Positions 62,202-64,000 of a DNA stretch of 64,000 bases are shown here, piece by piece (the stretch's first letter is position 1; each line of letters starts with the position of its first letter). A program made the translations under genes and the position numbers. Below the pieces are notes generated by a model. That model saw only the letters and a program-made list of their open reading frames with translations. It was not told the DNA's origin and did no database searches. The DNA comes from Pleomorphomonas sp. JP5 (lineage in GTDB: Bacteria; Pseudomonadota; Alphaproteobacteria; Rhizobiales; Pleomorphomonadaceae): contig NZ_JAMDLI010000008.1 of the NCBI RefSeq assembly GCF_023721815.1, positions 891,944-955,943 of the forward strand. Reading direction: 5' to 3'.

Positions 62202-64000
62202 TCACCGCCGGCCGAACAGCCGTTCGATGTCGCTGAGCTTCAGCTCGACGAAAGTGGGACGGCCGTGGTTGCACTGGCCAGAGTTGGGCGTCTCTTCCAT
62301 CTCGCGCAACAACGCGTCCATCTCCTCCACCCTGAGGCGGCGGCCGGCCCGGACGGATCCGTGACAGGCCATGGTGGCGGCGATGGCGTCGAGCTTCTCC
62401 TTGAGTCGCGTCGCCTGATCCCATTCGGCGAGATCGTCGGCAATGTCGCGCAGCAGCGCCGCGGTGTCGGTCCTGCCAAGCAGTGCCGGAATCTCGCGAA
62501 TTGCGATCGCCCCCGGCCCGAAGGCCTCGACGACAAGACCGAGCTCGGCCAGCTCGTCCGCGCGCTCGATGAGGCGATTGACGTCCTCCTCGGGCAGGTC
62601 GACGATCTCCGGAATGAGCAGCATCTGCGTCTCGACGCCCTTGGCGATCTCGCGCTTCAGACGCTCGTAGACGAGGCGCTCATGAGCGGCGTGCTGGTCG
62701 ACGATGACGAGTCCCGTCTCGGTCTGGGCAACGATATAGGTCTCGTGAATCTGCGCGCGCGGCGCACCAAGCGGTCGCGAGAGGCTTTCCACCGGAACCT
62801 CGGCAAGGCCGGCGCGCGCATCGGCCGACACGGCGCCATCGACCACCGAGAACCGCCCCTGTGGCGGCCCCGCGTCGAAAGGCACTTCGTCCTCGGCAAA
62901 CGTGCGAACCGTCGGCGCCTCGTCGGGAAGCGGCCGGTCGGGTGCCGTCCGCCAATCGAAAGCGACGGGGCGGCTCTGGTAGTCCGATCGCCAGGAAGAC
63001 GCACCGGCCGTCGACATCGGCCGCGAAACGGCGGCGCCAAGCACGTCGAGCGTCGCAGCGCCGTGGGTCGAGGCGGCGCGATGTCCGGCGTCGGCATGCG
63101 CCCGGCGAAGCGCACCGACCAGAAGGCCGCGCACCAGCCCCGGATCGCGGAAGCGTACGTCGGCCTTGGTTGGATGAACGTTGACGTCCACTTCGTGCGG
63201 GTCGAGATCGACGAACAGAACCGCCGCCGGGAACCGGTCGCGGGCCATGACGTCGGCATAGCCCGCCCGGATGGCGCCGAGCAGCAACTTGTCGCGCACG
63301 GGCCGGCCGTTGACGAACAGGTACTGGCTCTGGGCGTTGGCCTTCTGCAAGGTGCCTAGACCGGCGAGGCCGGTCAGTCGCACCCCCTCGCGCAACGCAT
63401 CGATCTCGATCGAGTTTTCCGCGAAATCGGCGCCCATCACCTGCAGCGCGCGCCCTCTGAAATCACCCTCCGCGAGTCCGGGATAGTCGAGCGTTGAACG
63501 ATCGGAGCCCGACAGCGAGAAGCGGATCTCGGGGTGAGCCAGCGCCAGTCGCTTGACGACGTCCGTGATGGCGCCGGCTTCGGCACGCTCGCTCTTCAGA
63601 AACTTGAGGCGAGCTGGAGTCGAAAAGAACAGGTTCCGAACCTCGATGCGCGTTCCCTGGCTCAGTCCCACCGGCATGATGTCCGACCGGCTGCCACCCG
63701 AGACCGTAATGGCCCATCCGTTGTCTTCGGATGCGTGCCGCGTTTCAATTCGGAGATCGGCCACAGAGCCGATCGAAGGAAGCGCCTCGCCGCGAAAGCC
63801 CAGCGTGCGGATATCGAGAAGATCATCCTCGATGAGCTTGGAGGTACAGTGCCGCTCCACGGCCATAGACAAATCGTCCGCCGTCATGCCGACGCCATTG
63901 TCGGTCACGCGAAGAAGCGTCTTGCCCCCGCCCGAGGTCACCACCTCGATGCGATCTGCACCGGCATCGATGGCGTTCTCGACCAGCTCCTTGACCACGC
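62202..64000 (-). CDS. mutL: DNA mismatch repair protein MutL, 5' end beyond window
   Basis: About 600 codons visible; the frame runs off the right edge, and the missing part is roughly the first 25 residues including the start. GHKL ATPase motifs ([60 protein letters not shown]) and the C-terminal domain with the endonuclease motif [12 protein letters not shown] and [10 protein letters not shown] are present, so this is a nicking MutL, as in bacteria without MutH. A long variable linker (about 330-410) connects the two. Convergent with the acetyltransferase gene. Confidence 0.95.
   Translation of the reverse strand, partial: VVKELVENAIDAGADRIEVVTSGGGKTLLRVTDNGVGMTADDLSMAVERHCTSKLIEDDLLDIRTLGFRGEALPSIGSVADLRIETRHASEDNGWAITVSGGSRSDIMPVGLSQGTRIEVRNLFFSTPARLKFLKSERAEAGAITDVVKRLALAHPEIRFSLSGSDRSTLDYPGLAEGDFRGRALQVMGADFAENSIEIDALREGVRLTGLAGLGTLQKANAQSQYLFVNGRPVRDKLLLGAIRAGYADVMARDRFPAAVLFVDLDPHEVDVNVHPTKADVRFRDPGLVRGLLVGALRRAHADAGHRAASTHGAATLDVLGAAVSRPMSTAGASSWRSDYQSRPVAFDWRTAPDRPLPDEAPTVRTFAEDEVPFDAGPPQGRFSVVDGAVSADARAGLAEVPVESLSRPLGAPRAQIHETYIVAQTETGLVIVDQHAAHERLVYERLKREIAKGVETQMLLIPEIVDLPEEDVNRLIERADELAELGLVVEAFGPGAIAIREIPALLGRTDTAALLRDIADDLAEWDQATRLKEKLDAIAATMACHGSVRAGRRLRVEEMDALLREMEETPNSGQCNHGRPTFVELKLSDIERLFGRR

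Noticed and set aside
1-64000. CRISPR arrays, tRNA/rRNA genes, insertion sequences, attachment sites
   Set aside because: None seen on reading both strands; gene order is typical core chromosome.

Overview
The window looks like chromosomal DNA of an alphaproteobacterium of the order Hyphomicrobiales (Rhizobiales), high in G+C. The evidence is gene content and order: a ChvI-ChvG two-component pair followed by a short HprK, a mannose-type EIIA and HPr; a bisphosphate nucleotidase / DUF4170 / acyltransferase / WaaA / LpxK block; an Omp2-type porin; an IalB-like protein; DUF2093 and DUF6101 proteins; and the order thrC, M16 peptidase, GNAT, EAL. A Pleomorphomonas-like genus is possible but cannot be shown here. 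I see no tRNA, rRNA, insertion sequence, prophage or CRISPR array. Almost everything is core or housekeeping DNA, and gene order and composition give no obvious sign of recent transfer.

Layout. 1-4.2 kb: start of rpsB, divergent from a marR-emrA-emrB efflux operon with a 14-bp palindrome at its front. 4.3-7.5 kb: envelope operon of a BON-repeat/OmpA-like protein, a 32-residue membrane peptide and a membrane-anchored helix-hairpin-helix protein. 7.6-9.5 kb: porin with terminator and long leader. 9.5-15.2 kb: BenE transporter, histidine phosphatase, TerB-DnaJ protein, acetyltransferase, AMP nucleosidase and HAD hydrolase. 15.2-17.9 kb: a FliK-like/FlhB-tail pair with no other flagellar genes. 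18.0-23.0 kb: glycine cleavage operon gcvT-gcvH-gcvPA-[52-residue ORF]-gcvPB behind a tandem glycine riboswitch. 23-27.2 kb: a lipoprotein, then ispH-thrB-rnhA-lipid kinase. 27.3-36 kb: hydrolase, peroxiredoxin, DsbD-like protein, chemoreceptor, algH, purD, ubiA and DUF6101. 36-42 kb: pmbA and the lipid A/Kdo block. 42-50 kb: DUF2093, MATE exporter, TerC, HAD, tldD, IalB and a DISM/PAS/GGDEF/EAL protein. 50-57.4 kb: rimJ-like gene, M16 peptidase, thrC, patatin, tadA, rluB and rsmD. 57.7-64 kb: chvI-chvG-hprK, EIIA, HPr, an acetyltransferase and mutL (cut by the window edge).

How genes work together. The glycine operon is a complete T/H/P set lacking only the L protein, and the riboswitch ties it to free glycine. 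The pmbA-to-lpxK block joins lipid A phosphorylation, Kdo transfer and an acyltransferase in overlapping, probably co-translated genes. ChvGI and the PTS proteins form the usual rhizobial acid/envelope-stress and nitrogen-related PTS module. The least explained items are the 52-residue ORF fitted exactly between gcvPA and gcvPB, the BON/OmpA + micropeptide + HhH operon, and the orphan FliK/FlhB-tail pair.
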